In this document: positions 1 to 8,412 of the stretch, piece by piece | How positions within the stretch are numbered: the stretch's first letter is position 1 | Layout: every line of letters begins with the position of its first letter | From: UBA6522 sp965237785 | GTDB taxonomy: Bacteria > Pseudomonadota > Gammaproteobacteria > Steroidobacterales > Rariloculaceae | Direction: 5' to 3' | Assembly: GCA_965237785.1 (NCBI GenBank) | Contig: OZ250159.1 | Span: 1,178,001 to 1,242,000 of the forward strand | DNA: 64,000 nucleotides | Notes under the pieces: model-generated | Database searches by the model: none | Told to the model about the DNA's origin: nothing | The model's input: only the letters and a program-made list of their open reading frames with translations | Made by a program: the position numbers and the translations under genes

Positions 1-64
1 CGCAGCCGGCCGATGCAGCGAGGAGGATCATGATCGCGTAGCGGACGGGCCTGTTATGGGTCAT
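1..64 (-). CDS. N-terminus of a predicted lipoprotein (partial, runs off the window)
   Basis: Only the first 21 codons lie inside the window. They read as a short basic start (MTHNRPVRY), a hydrophobic stretch and a cysteine in the context SAGC, which fits a lipoprotein signal with a somewhat atypical lipobox. The start ATG is at 62-64. The gene follows the DUF6152-like gene on the same strand after about 120 bases, so the two may be co-transcribed. Nothing can be said of the mature protein. Confidence 0.45.
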   Translation of the reverse strand, partial: MTHNRPVRYAIMILLAASAGC

Positions 65-186
65 CGCCAAGTACCCCTTCGTGTTCAATGCTTCATCGAA
101 TAAACTACGTAGGCGGTGGCAACCTGGGCAGCACGCCCTCGATCGCGAGCCCGATGCTCTTCAATAACTCGCGGCGGTCGAACACG

Positions 187-1203
187 TCAGTCTTCCAAGT
201 ACCCGGCTTCGAGATAGAGCGCCGAGCTCTCCAGCGTGCAGGGCGCCTCGACGAGTTCGCGATCGGCAAGCTTGCGAAAATAGTGATTGAACGTTACGGG
301 CTCCGCCAGATAGACCGGATCCGTCAGCGTAATAGACACCTCCAGCGCCATCCCGTCGTTGCCTATCGAAAACTTTTCGAGAAGCCTCTTTTCGGTGCTG
401 GAGTCGACGCCGGTGTGACTGCCCCAGCGATCGGCAACGAAGTTCGTCGTCTCCACCACCAGTCGGTCGTCCTCGAACCAGCCTGTGGAGTGGCCCATGA
501 CCGACGGCTCAGCCGGCGGCACGTTCCTGTCGAGATAAACGACCCGCGCGTGTTCCCGGAGCTCGCCCTGCATGATGATCGTTCGATCGTCCGGCCGACT
601 GATCTCCACCGGATAAGGCAGCAGCATGTACTTCGGGGGGCCGGGGTTTATGCACTCCGTCTGTGGGTTCCTGGTCTCATCGAAAGTAGCGACGAGTTCC
701 CGGCCGAGCGCCGAGTAAGGCCACCCTCCCGGCGGAAAAAAGTGCATGGGGCCACCGCGCAGATCCCGGGCCCAGAGACCGGTGAAGTCAGTGGAGGGAT
801 TCACGTCTTCCGGGACGACGCTACCGGCGGCGCCGACGCGGGTCCCGTCCCCTCTTTCCGCCCAACTTAGTCCGGCGTAGTAGCGGGATTTGTTCTTGTC
901 GTGGGGCCCTTCCCACGTGATGCGGTCTTCGGGCTTGAAGGTGCCGCTGTCCCAACCTTGGCGCGTCATGGCCGGAGGATTTTGAAGCTCGATCGTGTAT
1001 TCGACGATCTCTCCCTCCCGGTTGGGCGCTTCCACTTTCAAAAAGACATGGGGCATTGCCCAGCCGTACCGTGTTACCACGCCGCTCAAGACGCGGATGT
1101 CCTCACGATCGAGTGAGGCATGAGAATGGTGCGCGGAAATCGGCCCGCCCAACAGGGCCGCTGCGGGGATCAGTAGCAGTGGAGAACGGGTTGTCGCCTT
1201 CAT
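187..1203 (-). CDS. Secreted DUF6152-like protein
   Basis: An exported protein of 338 residues and unknown function. The chosen ATG at 1203 gives a clean Sec signal peptide (MKATTRSPLLL to PISA) and puts a His-His-Ser motif at the predicted mature N-terminus. The open frame extends further upstream, but without signal character. The N-terminal domain (about residues 25-115) carries the family pattern SGVV..YGW..PH. A C-terminal domain contains STGWFEDDRLVVETTNF-like sequence, which recurs in the three other full-length paralogues of this window. It is divergent from the aminotransferase gene at 1347, with a 143-base shared promoter region. No enzyme motif is recognised. The family name rests on recall of DUF6152-type proteins, so treat the label as provisional. 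Confidence 0.75.
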   Translation of the reverse strand: MKATTRSPLLLIPAAALLGGPISAHHSHASLDREDIRVLSGVVTRYGWAMPHVFLKVEAPNREGEIVEYTIELQNPPAMTRQGWDSGTFKPEDRITWEGPHDKNKSRYYAGLSWAERGDGTRVGAAGSVVPEDVNPSTDFTGLWARDLRGGPMHFFPPGGWPYSALGRELVATFDETRNPQTECINPGPPKYMLLPYPVEISRPDDRTIIMQGELREHARVVYLDRNVPPAEPSVMGHSTGWFEDDRLVVETTNFVADRWGSHTGVDSSTEKRLLEKFSIGNDGMALEVSITLTDPVYLAEPVTFNHYFRKLADRELVEAPCTLESSALYLEAGYLED

Positions 1204-1346
1204 ATACGCCCCCAAGCGATAAACGAACGGGCCTACATTACCCTCTCGCGCGGCGGGAGCCAATCGCGGGCCGGACGGCCGCATTGCGTTTAAGGGTCTG
1301 TCAAGCGAAGATAACCCAGGATCTGACTTGGAGGGGAGAACTGAAG

Positions 1347-2471
1347 ATGACCATGAACAGGCGCGATCTTTTCAAGCTCAGCAGTGGAGCCGCTGTCGGC
1401 TTTGCGCTGGCCGGATCTGCAATACGCTCGGGATTCGCGGCAGACGGGGACCCAGCCGATACCCCCAGCTCGGGACCGATCAGTCTATCGGGGAACGAGA
1501 ACTCCTACGGCCCATCGCCGGCAACCCGGCAGGCGATTAGCGAGGCACTGACGAGGACCAACAGATATGGTTACTCGCAGCAATTGGAACTCGTCAAGCA
1601 GATCGCCGAGAAAGAGGGCGTAACGCCTGAGCACATCGTGTTGGGATCGGGCTCGAGCGAAGTGCTGTGCGCGACCGGTCTTGCGTACTGCCGAAACGGG
1701 GGTGAGACGGTTGCGGCGGATCTGGGTTTCGGACTCGTACCGGGTTACACGACTGCCGTGGGCGGCGATATCACGTGGGTGCCGTTGGATAGTGAGATGA
1801 AGCACGATCTGGACGCGATGGATCGGCGCGTGACCCAGAACACGAGCATCATCTATATCTGCAATCCGAACAATCCCACCGGCACCGTGGTGAACAATGC
1901 CAGGATGCGGGACTTCTGCACCTCCGTGTCGAAACGGGCGATCGTCCTCGTAGACGAGGCTTACCTCGAGTACAGCGACGATTTCGACGCGGCCACGACG
2001 CTCGATCTCATCAAGCAGGAGCACAACGTCGTGCTCACACGAACGTTCTCCAAAATCCACGGCCTGGCCGGTCTGAGAATGGGCTACGCCGTTGCCCGGC
2101 CCGACATCGCGAAGCGCATCGCCGGCTACAAGATGTGCAAGTTCCAGGGTCCGCTGGGCGTCACCGCTGCGTCCGTTAGTCTCAAAGACACGGAGTTCCA
2201 GGATGATTGCCGTGCTCGTGCCAGGGAAGGCAGGCAGGTCGTCTACGAACTCTGCGATGAGTTGGGCCTCGACTATGTCCGAAGCTCGGGAAATTTCGTT
2301 TTCATCGACCCCAGGATGTCGAATGCCGAGTTCAAGGAGCGCATGCTCGAGCAGGGGATCGGGGCTGCGCGGCCCTTCCCGCCGAAGCCGGATTGGGCGA
2401 GAGTGACGATCGGCACGACAGAGGAAATGCAAGCCTTTGCTCAAGCGCTGCCGAAAGTCGTGAGCGCCTGA
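1347..2471 (+). CDS. Tat-exported HisC-like PLP aminotransferase
   Basis: A fold-type I, PLP-dependent aminotransferase of the histidinol-phosphate aminotransferase (HisC) group, 374 residues. Visible landmarks are SGNENSYGPSP near residue 48, the CNPNNPTGT loop near 172, VDEAYLEY with Asp203, and the SKIHGLAGLRMGY segment with the probable Schiff-base Lys236. The start at 1347 follows a strong GGAGGGGAG ribosome site. It exposes a twin-arginine signal (MNRRDLFKLSSG followed by an Ala/Gly-rich helix), so the enzyme is probably exported folded with its cofactor. Cytosolic HisC proteins lack such a signal. The substrate is unknown, and a biosynthetic histidine role is unlikely for an exported copy. 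The NHL-repeat gene starts 21 bases downstream. Confidence 0.85.
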   Translation: MTMNRRDLFKLSSGAAVGFALAGSAIRSGFAADGDPADTPSSGPISLSGNENSYGPSPATRQAISEALTRTNRYGYSQQLELVKQIAEKEGVTPEHIVLGSGSSEVLCATGLAYCRNGGETVAADLGFGLVPGYTTAVGGDITWVPLDSEMKHDLDAMDRRVTQNTSIIYICNPNNPTGTVVNNARMRDFCTSVSKRAIVLVDEAYLEYSDDFDAATTLDLIKQEHNVVLTRTFSKIHGLAGLRMGYAVARPDIAKRIAGYKMCKFQGPLGVTAASVSLKDTEFQDDCRARAREGRQVVYELCDELGLDYVRSSGNFVFIDPRMSNAEFKERMLEQGIGAARPFPPKPDWARVTIGTTEEMQAFAQALPKVVSA

Positions 2472-2492
2472 TACGAGACACGGAGACAAGAA

Positions 2493-2663
2493 ATGAAACG
2501 CCGCACCTTTACGCTTGCGCTGGGGTTGGTCGCGTTGGGCGTTTCCGCTCAGGAGACGGGCCAACCTGCCAGCGACGTCCTGATGCAGTTCGATTTCTGG
2601 GGCAATCCCACCGTGCGCGGCGGAGTCACCAACAATGGACCGAATTCGCACAGTGTCTGGTGA
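2493..2663 (+). pseudogene. 5' part of the NHL-repeat gene, cut off by an in-frame TGA
   Basis: The ATG at 2493 opens a signal peptide (MKRRTFTLALGLVALGVSAQ) followed by about 35 residues resembling the start of an NHL-repeat propeller (FDFWGNPTVRGGV). It stops at TGA 2661-2663. The following NHL frame is exactly in register (no frameshift), and the protein resumes with PGSVALDRVNNR directly after the TGA. The simplest reading is a single nonsense substitution, or a sequencing error, in one 1,260-codon gene. Without this part, the long downstream frame has no export signal. Confidence 0.7.
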
Positions 2664-2672
2664 CCCGGGTCG

Positions 2673-5600
2673 GTGGCGCTGGATCGCGTCAACAACCGAA
2701 TGTTCATCCCGGAGCCCGGAAACATCCGGATCCTGGTCTATCAGCTCGACGAGCAGGGCCTGCATGTTCGCCACACTGCCGACCATGTAATTGGCCACAA
2801 CAGCCTCCTGGGCCGTCGAAGGCAGTCGGAGGTCAATCGAAGAGACAGCGCCGGTGGAGCCGAGAACGGGCTCTCGGTGGACCCCGTTAATCAGCGGCTC
2901 TTCGCCCGTGACCGCAGCCGGATCCTGGTTTACGAGGTGCATCCCGAATTGCTCGAAGACTATCCGGAAGCGACTCACGTCATCGGGCAACCCGATTTCG
3001 ACACGTTGGAACCCGGCGGCGGGACGAGAAAATTCCGTGGCGGCGAGGTCATCATGGACCCCGACGAGCAGCGGCTGTTCGTGGAGGACGGCGAGCGCAT
3101 TCTCATCTTCGATGTGCACCCCGATCGGCTGGAGGATTTTCCCGAAGCAACGCACGTCATTGGCCAACCGGATTTCGATTCGCGCCTGCGGGGATCCGGA
3201 AGAAATCGATTGTCGCGATCCCACGGCATCGCGTTCGATCCGGATGAGCAACGCTTGTTCGTTTCCGACCAGGGTAACAACCGCATTCTGGTGTTCGATG
3301 TCGAGCCGGACCGTCTGCGCAACGATCCCGACGCTATCGCCGTGCTCGGCCAACCTGATTTTGAAACCACGACACTGCGTTTTGCGGGTGCCGCGGCGAG
3401 GCCGGCGGATCGCCGCGGCTTCCAGCAGATCACCCCCGGTGGGCTCGATTACGACCCGGTTCACGAGCGCCTGTTCGTGAGTCAGCTCGCTGACAACAGA
3501 ATCCTCGTGTTCGAGGCGGCGCCTGAGAATATCTACGATGAGCTCGAGGCGTTTGCCGTTATCGGCCAACCCGACTTCACGAGCTTCGAGCCGGCCATAG
3601 CGGCAGACCGATTCGCGTTTCCGAAAGACCCGTCGGTCGATCCCGACAAGCAGATGCTCTATGTCTCGGAAGGCTTTCCCGGCGGCAACAGAGTGCTGGG
3701 TTTCGACATTCGACCGGAGAATCTGAGCAGCGGTCTCGCGGCCGTCGACGTGATCGGCCACTTGGATGACATGGGACTGGATGACTTCGATCGTCGCATG
3801 GCCAACGATCGTCTCGATGCTCGAACGACCACCATGGCCCGGGCCGTAGCGCTGGACGCAGCGGATCACCGCCTCTGGGTTGCGGACGAGTACAACAATC
3901 GGGTGCTGGGATTTCAGCTCGATGCGCACAACCGGCTGCTGGAGCGCGAGGCCGGTTGGGTATTCGGCCAGCGAGATTTCAGATCTGCTCGCGCCAGCCG
4001 CACGCGGACCGGCCTGAACGTTCCACTCGCCGTCGCCTACGATGGAGTGGACAAGCGCCTGTATGTGGGCGATGGCTGGAACGACCGCGTGCTGATCTAC
4101 GATGTGGATCCGGCAACGCTGCGCCCGGGTGGTAATCAAGCGGCGATCGTCGTCTTGGGGCAAGCGGATTTCGAAACGCAAGATCCTCGCCCGGCACGTA
4201 ATCGATTCGATCTCGGCGTGGATATCGGAAGAGGCATTGCATCCAGCATGTTGCCGGTCGGGATCGCGATCGATGAGGAACGCCGCCGTGCATACATTTC
4301 CGACGGCGGCAACCATCGCATCCTGGCTTTCGACATCGACCGGAGTCGCCTCGCCAGTGGCGCAGACGCCATCGGCGTGATTGGACAGCCCGACTTCACG
4401 TCGAAGGAACCGCGCCTCGCGCCGGACGGGCTGAATTGGCCCGGCCACCTTGCTTTCGACGCCGAAGACAAGCGACTGTTCGCCGTGGACAATCGCAATC
4501 ACCGTGTCGTTGGCTTCGATCTGGCGTCCAACGAGATCGAGCCCTCAACGGCCGCGTCCCTTGTCATCGGACAACCCGACTTCACCACGACTAACGCGCC
4601 GGGTCCTCGTCAGGTCGACGGCCAAAGCCTGGCATTCCCCAACGGCGTCGCATTCGACCCGGCCCGGCAGCGCCTTTATGTCGCCGACCAGGGCAATCAC
4701 CGTGTAATGGTCTTCGATGCGACGCCCGAGCGCCTGTCGAATCAACCGAGTGCGCTGGCTGTGCTGGGCCAACCCAGCGAAGTGCATCGATCCGACCAGG
4801 TTCTTCTGGATATTTCCGGTCAGGATCAACTGTACGATCCACGGGGCCTCGCCTTTGACAGTGAACAGCAGCAACTGTACGTCACCGACTCCCACTGGGC
4901 CCGGCTCCTGGTGTTCAACTTCCCCGAGACGCGCCGGGCTCTGGAGATGCCCGCGGATGGTGCTCGAATGTTCAGCTCGCTGGATCCCGTGGCCGTATTC
5001 CGGCCGTGGGAAACGCAGACAGGCTATGGACAGATCGATCCGCGTGCCGCCGTCAACGCGACGTGGCTCGTGACCCGCACTGCGCTCGACATGGAGCCGC
5101 TGACCGAACAGCAGAGCCGTATCCTGATCAGCCAATCCGGAGTGCGGATCGCGCCGCCCGCGACGAACTCCTTGACGCTTGCCTACGGCGTCGATGGAGC
5201 GCGGACGACGGTGTCGGTATTGAATCCCAACGACGCTCCAGCCAGTGTGCGCTTGACGCTCACCGACGAGAGTGGCGCGGTGGAGACCATCCGTAGCGTC
5301 GCGCCAAGAGCGCAACTCCTGCTGGAGGCCGGCGACGTCGCCATGAGGCCCTTCACGAAAGCTTCGCTCTCCGTAATCGGCAACAATCCCGTGACCGTAT
5401 CGGCCTGGACCGAGCAACTGAACAAGCACGGCGAGACGCTGCTCACGATATTGCCGGTGGTCACCCCGGGCTCAAGCGGCAGCGTCCTGCCCAATGTCAC
5501 GCTGGGAGGCGGATACCAGGTCGATGTGCTGCTGCTGAATCCCGGTGCGGATGAAGCCCGAGGCATCCTGTCGGTGCTCGACGAGAATGGGCGCGAGCGC

Positions 5601-6275
5601 GAGAGCACGGACTACACGGTGGGACCGGGCGACGTGTTCGTGTGGCAGCCTGCCGCGGCCAACCTGATACCCAGGGCTGGATTTGCCGTGGCACGGCCCG
5701 ACAGCGGTCCTGTTCCCGCAATCGCATCCCTGACGCGTAGGGCGGATGATGGCTTGGTCACCATGACCGGCAGCGAGGCTGCCCCGCAGTTGCTGCGCGG
5801 GAAAGTGCCCGTAAATACGATGCCCGACCTGATTCGCCACGGGCGCGGCACGACATTTACCCTCGCAGTTGCGAACTACAACACCCATGGCGCCTCGGTG
5901 AGGATGATCCTGAAGGATCTCGAGGGCGAAGAGATCGATCGGTCGGAACAGCTATTGCTACCGGGTTCGCAACGCAGCTTCACGTTGGGTGATTTGTTCG
6001 ATCGTACGAAATTTGCCGGCTCCGTTACGCTCGTCTCGGACATAGGCGTCGGGATCTCTGCGCGCCAAAGCATCGTCAACCTGCGGGGCGAAGAAATTCT
6101 GACCGAACTCCCTGTCCTGACGGACGACGGCGAAGGGACGCTCCTGTTTCCCTATATGGACGGAAACGGACTCTCCACCCAGCTGTCCATATTGACGCGT
6201 CTCTCAGAGCGCGTCGATTCCACGATCGGTTTCTTTGAGCCTGACGGCGAGCCGCTCGAGGTGATCCTGCGCTAG
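2673..6275 (+). CDS. Large NHL-repeat (beta-propeller) protein, main body
   Basis: The long open frame (1,200 codons from a GTG at 2673) encodes at least nine degenerate repeats of about 60-80 residues. Each holds a (V/I)(I/L)GQPDF motif and a DxxxxRL(F/Y)V-(S/A)DxxNNR(I/V)LVFD strand pair, as in NHL-type beta-propellers. They occupy roughly the first 770 residues. The remaining 400 or so residues have Ig-like or adhesin-like beta-strand character with repeated SVLNPNDAP and LLLNPGADEA type segments. No catalytic motif is visible. The likely role is extracellular binding or scaffolding. The real gene probably begins at 2493 with a signal peptide, and an in-frame TGA at 2661 separates the parts. 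The GTG at 2673 has no convincing ribosome site, so expression of this part alone is doubtful. It follows the aminotransferase closely on the same strand. Confidence 0.75.
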   Translation: MALDRVNNRMFIPEPGNIRILVYQLDEQGLHVRHTADHVIGHNSLLGRRRQSEVNRRDSAGGAENGLSVDPVNQRLFARDRSRILVYEVHPELLEDYPEATHVIGQPDFDTLEPGGGTRKFRGGEVIMDPDEQRLFVEDGERILIFDVHPDRLEDFPEATHVIGQPDFDSRLRGSGRNRLSRSHGIAFDPDEQRLFVSDQGNNRILVFDVEPDRLRNDPDAIAVLGQPDFETTTLRFAGAAARPADRRGFQQITPGGLDYDPVHERLFVSQLADNRILVFEAAPENIYDELEAFAVIGQPDFTSFEPAIAADRFAFPKDPSVDPDKQMLYVSEGFPGGNRVLGFDIRPENLSSGLAAVDVIGHLDDMGLDDFDRRMANDRLDARTTTMARAVALDAADHRLWVADEYNNRVLGFQLDAHNRLLEREAGWVFGQRDFRSARASRTRTGLNVPLAVAYDGVDKRLYVGDGWNDRVLIYDVDPATLRPGGNQAAIVVLGQADFETQDPRPARNRFDLGVDIGRGIASSMLPVGIAIDEERRRAYISDGGNHRILAFDIDRSRLASGADAIGVIGQPDFTSKEPRLAPDGLNWPGHLAFDAEDKRLFAVDNRNHRVVGFDLASNEIEPSTAASLVIGQPDFTTTNAPGPRQVDGQSLAFPNGVAFDPARQRLYVADQGNHRVMVFDATPERLSNQPSALAVLGQPSEVHRSDQVLLDISGQDQLYDPRGLAFDSEQQQLYVTDSHWARLLVFNFPETRRALEMPADGARMFSSLDPVAVFRPWETQTGYGQIDPRAAVNATWLVTRTALDMEPLTEQQSRILISQSGVRIAPPATNSLTLAYGVDGARTTVSVLNPNDAPASVRLTLTDESGAVETIRSVAPRAQLLLEAGDVAMRPFTKASLSVIGNNPVTVSAWTEQLNKHGETLLTILPVVTPGSSGSVLPNVTLGGGYQVDVLLLNPGADEARGILSVLDENGRERESTDYTVGPGDVFVWQPAAANLIPRAGFAVARPDSGPVPAIASLTRRADDGLVTMTGSEAAPQLLRGKVPVNTMPDLIRHGRGTTFTLAVANYNTHGASVRMILKDLEGEEIDRSEQLLLPGSQRSFTLGDLFDRTKFAGSVTLVSDIGVGISARQSIVNLRGEEILTELPVLTDDGEGTLLFPYMDGNGLSTQLSILTRLSERVDSTIGFFEPDGEPLEVILR

Positions 6276-6291
6276 AGGACACGGCGAAAGG

Positions 6292-7323
6292 TCATTCGGG
6301 AATCGTGCAATTGAACGGCTTGACCTCTTCGCCGGGCGACCATGCCATGTAGCCTCTGAGCACGGGTGGCTCAGTAAAAATCTCCGGGTCGCTGGCCGTT
6401 GCTTCCCAGTCCAGGCGGCTGTTGTCTTCACTCAAGGAATACCGCTCGGTGATCTGCAGGGCTCCACTTTGGGGAGTCCCCAAATCATCGAAATAAGGAT
6501 AACTGATGTTACTCGTCGTAACCACGAGGGTATCGCCGTCCCAACGCCCGATCGAGTACCCCATGGGCGACGCCTCTTGCGCCCCGGCGTCATTCCCATT
6601 CAGGTGGATGGTACGCACACCGTCCCACTCCTCGATGCGGATAACAATTTCATCGCCGTTATCAACGAATTCAACAGGATAAGGCGTATCCAGGATAACG
6701 GGCATACCCGCCTGCACGCAGGACGCCGCCGGATCATCGGTCAACGGATCGTACGCTCTATACGCCGCCAGGGCAGCTTCGGTCAGCGACCATGGCGGAA
6801 TGCCGCTGCCGGAATCCGTGTTGGGTTTCTCGACCGGCCTCCACACACCGAAAATGCCTTTGCCTTCATCGACGGTGGCGGCCCTTCTACTTTCGCCTCG
6901 ACTGGATCGTGCGAACGGGGCATCCGGATCGAGCAACCCGGCGCGCACCGCCGAACCCGGGAACAACGGCACCTTCTCGCCGCTGGGCAAGGTCACCATG
7001 GAAGCGATCATCGTCTTGCGGCCACGGCTCGAGAGCGGCCCGGCTGCGATCACTCGATCGCCCACTTTCAGGATGTCAGAGCCGATCCCCCGGCGTTGCA
7101 GAAGATTGACGGCACTTCCTTCAAGCACCCAGAGTTCCGGCTCGCCGTTCTCGGCAGTGCGCTCGATGGTGAGGTGTATATGCGGGTTTATCCAGGCCAG
7201 GGATATGACCGTTCCCTCCAGTTCGCCAATGTTCTCGTAGTCGTACAGTGCCGAGACCGAATGATGAGCCAATGAGAGGGGCGCGAAAGGCAACGCAGCG
7301 AGAAGAATAAAAATGCGAGCCAT
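6292..7323 (-). CDS. Secreted DUF6152-like protein
   Basis: 343 residues with a typical Sec signal (MARIFILLAALPFAPLSLA). Cleavage would leave His-His-Ser at the mature N-terminus. The conserved first-domain pattern EGTVISLAWINPHIHL is near residue 35, and the C-terminal pattern SIGRWDGDTLVVTT near residue 255. It is a paralogue of the genes at 187, 11592 and 53879. It lies 6 bases downstream of the exported RidA homologue on the same strand, so the two are probably one operon. It converges with the NHL-repeat gene, leaving only 16 bases between them. Function unknown. Confidence 0.75.
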   Translation of the reverse strand: MARIFILLAALPFAPLSLAHHSVSALYDYENIGELEGTVISLAWINPHIHLTIERTAENGEPELWVLEGSAVNLLQRRGIGSDILKVGDRVIAAGPLSSRGRKTMIASMVTLPSGEKVPLFPGSAVRAGLLDPDAPFARSSRGESRRAATVDEGKGIFGVWRPVEKPNTDSGSGIPPWSLTEAALAAYRAYDPLTDDPAASCVQAGMPVILDTPYPVEFVDNGDEIVIRIEEWDGVRTIHLNGNDAGAQEASPMGYSIGRWDGDTLVVTTSNISYPYFDDLGTPQSGALQITERYSLSEDNSRLDWEATASDPEIFTEPPVLRGYMAWSPGEEVKPFNCTIPE

Positions 7324-7329
7324 GACAAC

Positions 7330-7773
7330 TTACTCGGCAACGACGCCAATACATTCTATCTCGACGCGAGCCCCGAGCGCGAGGCCGCTCGTCCCCAGCG
7401 CGCTGCGCGCCGGGGGGTTCTCGAAGAAGGTCACGTAGACCTCGTTCATCTGAGCCCATTCCGCCATGTCTGCCAGAAAAACCGTGCACTTGACGACCCG
7501 GTCCATGGACGAGCCATGACGTTCGAGGCTGGCTTTGATGTTCTCGAGCGCCTGGCGGGTCTGCCCCGCGATACCCCCCGGCGCCAGGCCGTCAGCCGTC
7601 GTGCCGAGCTTTCCGGATAGAAAGAGCAGGTTCCCGACGCGCACCGCGTCGGAGAACGGCCGCACCGCTCCGCCCGGCCCACCGGCGGGGAAATATTCAA
7701 TCTCGTCGGTTTGTGAAACTGCGGGGCCGGTGAGAACCAGCAGCGTGATCAGTGCCGGGAATCCTCTGTACAT
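7330..7773 (-). CDS. Exported RidA (YjgF/UK114) family protein
   Basis: A RidA-fold protein of 147 residues. Classical RidA hydrolyses reactive enamine/imine intermediates released by PLP enzymes. The core is intact: FSDAVRVGNLLFLSGKLG, QTRQALENIKASLE, CTVFLADM and PPARSALGTSGLALGARVEIE, including the Arg in PARS that binds the substrate carboxylate in RidA proteins. An N-terminal hydrophobic signal peptide (MYRGFPALITLLVLTGPAVS) is unusual for this normally cytosolic family. The ATG at 7773 is preferred because GAGGTGAG lies just upstream. A GTG at 7782 is an alternative and would overlap that site. It probably shares an operon with the DUF6152-like gene at 6292. Confidence 0.82.
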   Translation of the reverse strand: MYRGFPALITLLVLTGPAVSQTDEIEYFPAGGPGGAVRPFSDAVRVGNLLFLSGKLGTTADGLAPGGIAGQTRQALENIKASLERHGSSMDRVVKCTVFLADMAEWAQMNEVYVTFFENPPARSALGTSGLALGARVEIECIGVVAE

Positions 7774-7904
7774 GGCTCTCACCTCGTCTTTCTGTTGAAG
7801 CCACTATTCTGAGGGAAGACGCGCGCCGGTGCACCGGTTATTGCGGAAGGTCACTTTTCGTTGGACCATAAGACGTTCACTTTGACGAAGAACAAGAGGT
7901 CGTT

Positions 7905-8369
7905 ATGAATGACATTTTCAATAGCCGTTTTGCGGGCCCCGAATCACCAACCAACATACAGCTCGGATATTTCTTTCTGCGCATTATGCTGGGGGTGAAT
8001 CTTTTCTTTCACGGCTTCATGCGGGTCCTCACCGGCGTCAGCGCGTGGGCGGATCCCATGGCAGCCACGTTCGTGGACACTTATCTGCCGATGCCGCTCG
8101 TAATCCCCTTCTTGTACTCAATTCCGTACATCGAGATCATTCTCGGCACGTTAACGCTCCTCGGGCTTTTTACGCGGTGGGCACTGCTTGCAGGCGTCAT
8201 TTTCTACGTCGTACTAATGTACGGCCAGTCTGCCAGACAGTCCTGGAGCGGCGTTCACACCATTATGCACTACGGACTCTACTACTGGATTTTGCTCGTG
8301 CTGCAAAACCAGAACTGGCTCGCACTGGATAACCGCAGAACCGCATCGGCATCAGCGGGGAATACATGA
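7905..8369 (+). CDS. DoxX-family membrane protein
   Basis: A small integral membrane protein (154 residues) with about four hydrophobic helices, for example FFLRIMLGVNLFFHGF, IEIILGTLTLLGLFTRWALLAG and YGLYYWILLVLQN. The pattern RIMLGVNLFFHG near residue 26 and the spacing of helices match the DoxX/DoxD-like group. Members occur with thiosulfate:quinone oxidoreductase or other redox functions, but most have no assigned role. A basic N-terminus and Asp/Asn-rich C-terminus flank the helices. It stands alone on the plus strand between two minus-strand genes, so no partner is evident. Confidence 0.7.
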   Translation: MNDIFNSRFAGPESPTNIQLGYFFLRIMLGVNLFFHGFMRVLTGVSAWADPMAATFVDTYLPMPLVIPFLYSIPYIEIILGTLTLLGLFTRWALLAGVIFYVVLMYGQSARQSWSGVHTIMHYGLYYWILLVLQNQNWLALDNRRTASASAGNT

Positions 8370-8412
8370 CTTCGGATCGCACCACCTGGTTGGATGGCCG
8401 CGATCATCCAGG

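Noticed and set aside
2661..2663. The in-frame TGA as a selenocysteine codon
   Set aside because: No SECIS-like hairpin is evident just downstream, and NHL propellers have no known selenocysteine at this position. A nonsense change or sequencing error is simpler.
1485..4502. A 1,005-codon open frame on the minus strand opposite the NHL-repeat gene
   Set aside because: It is the antisense shadow of G+C-rich repeats. It shows no domain, signal or ribosome site, while the plus strand has clear NHL repeats.
2950..4800. Regularly spaced GGCCAACCCGATTTC-like repeats as a possible CRISPR or satellite
   Set aside because: Spacing varies (roughly 180-250 bases) and the repeats are in frame, encoding the GQPDF motif of NHL units.
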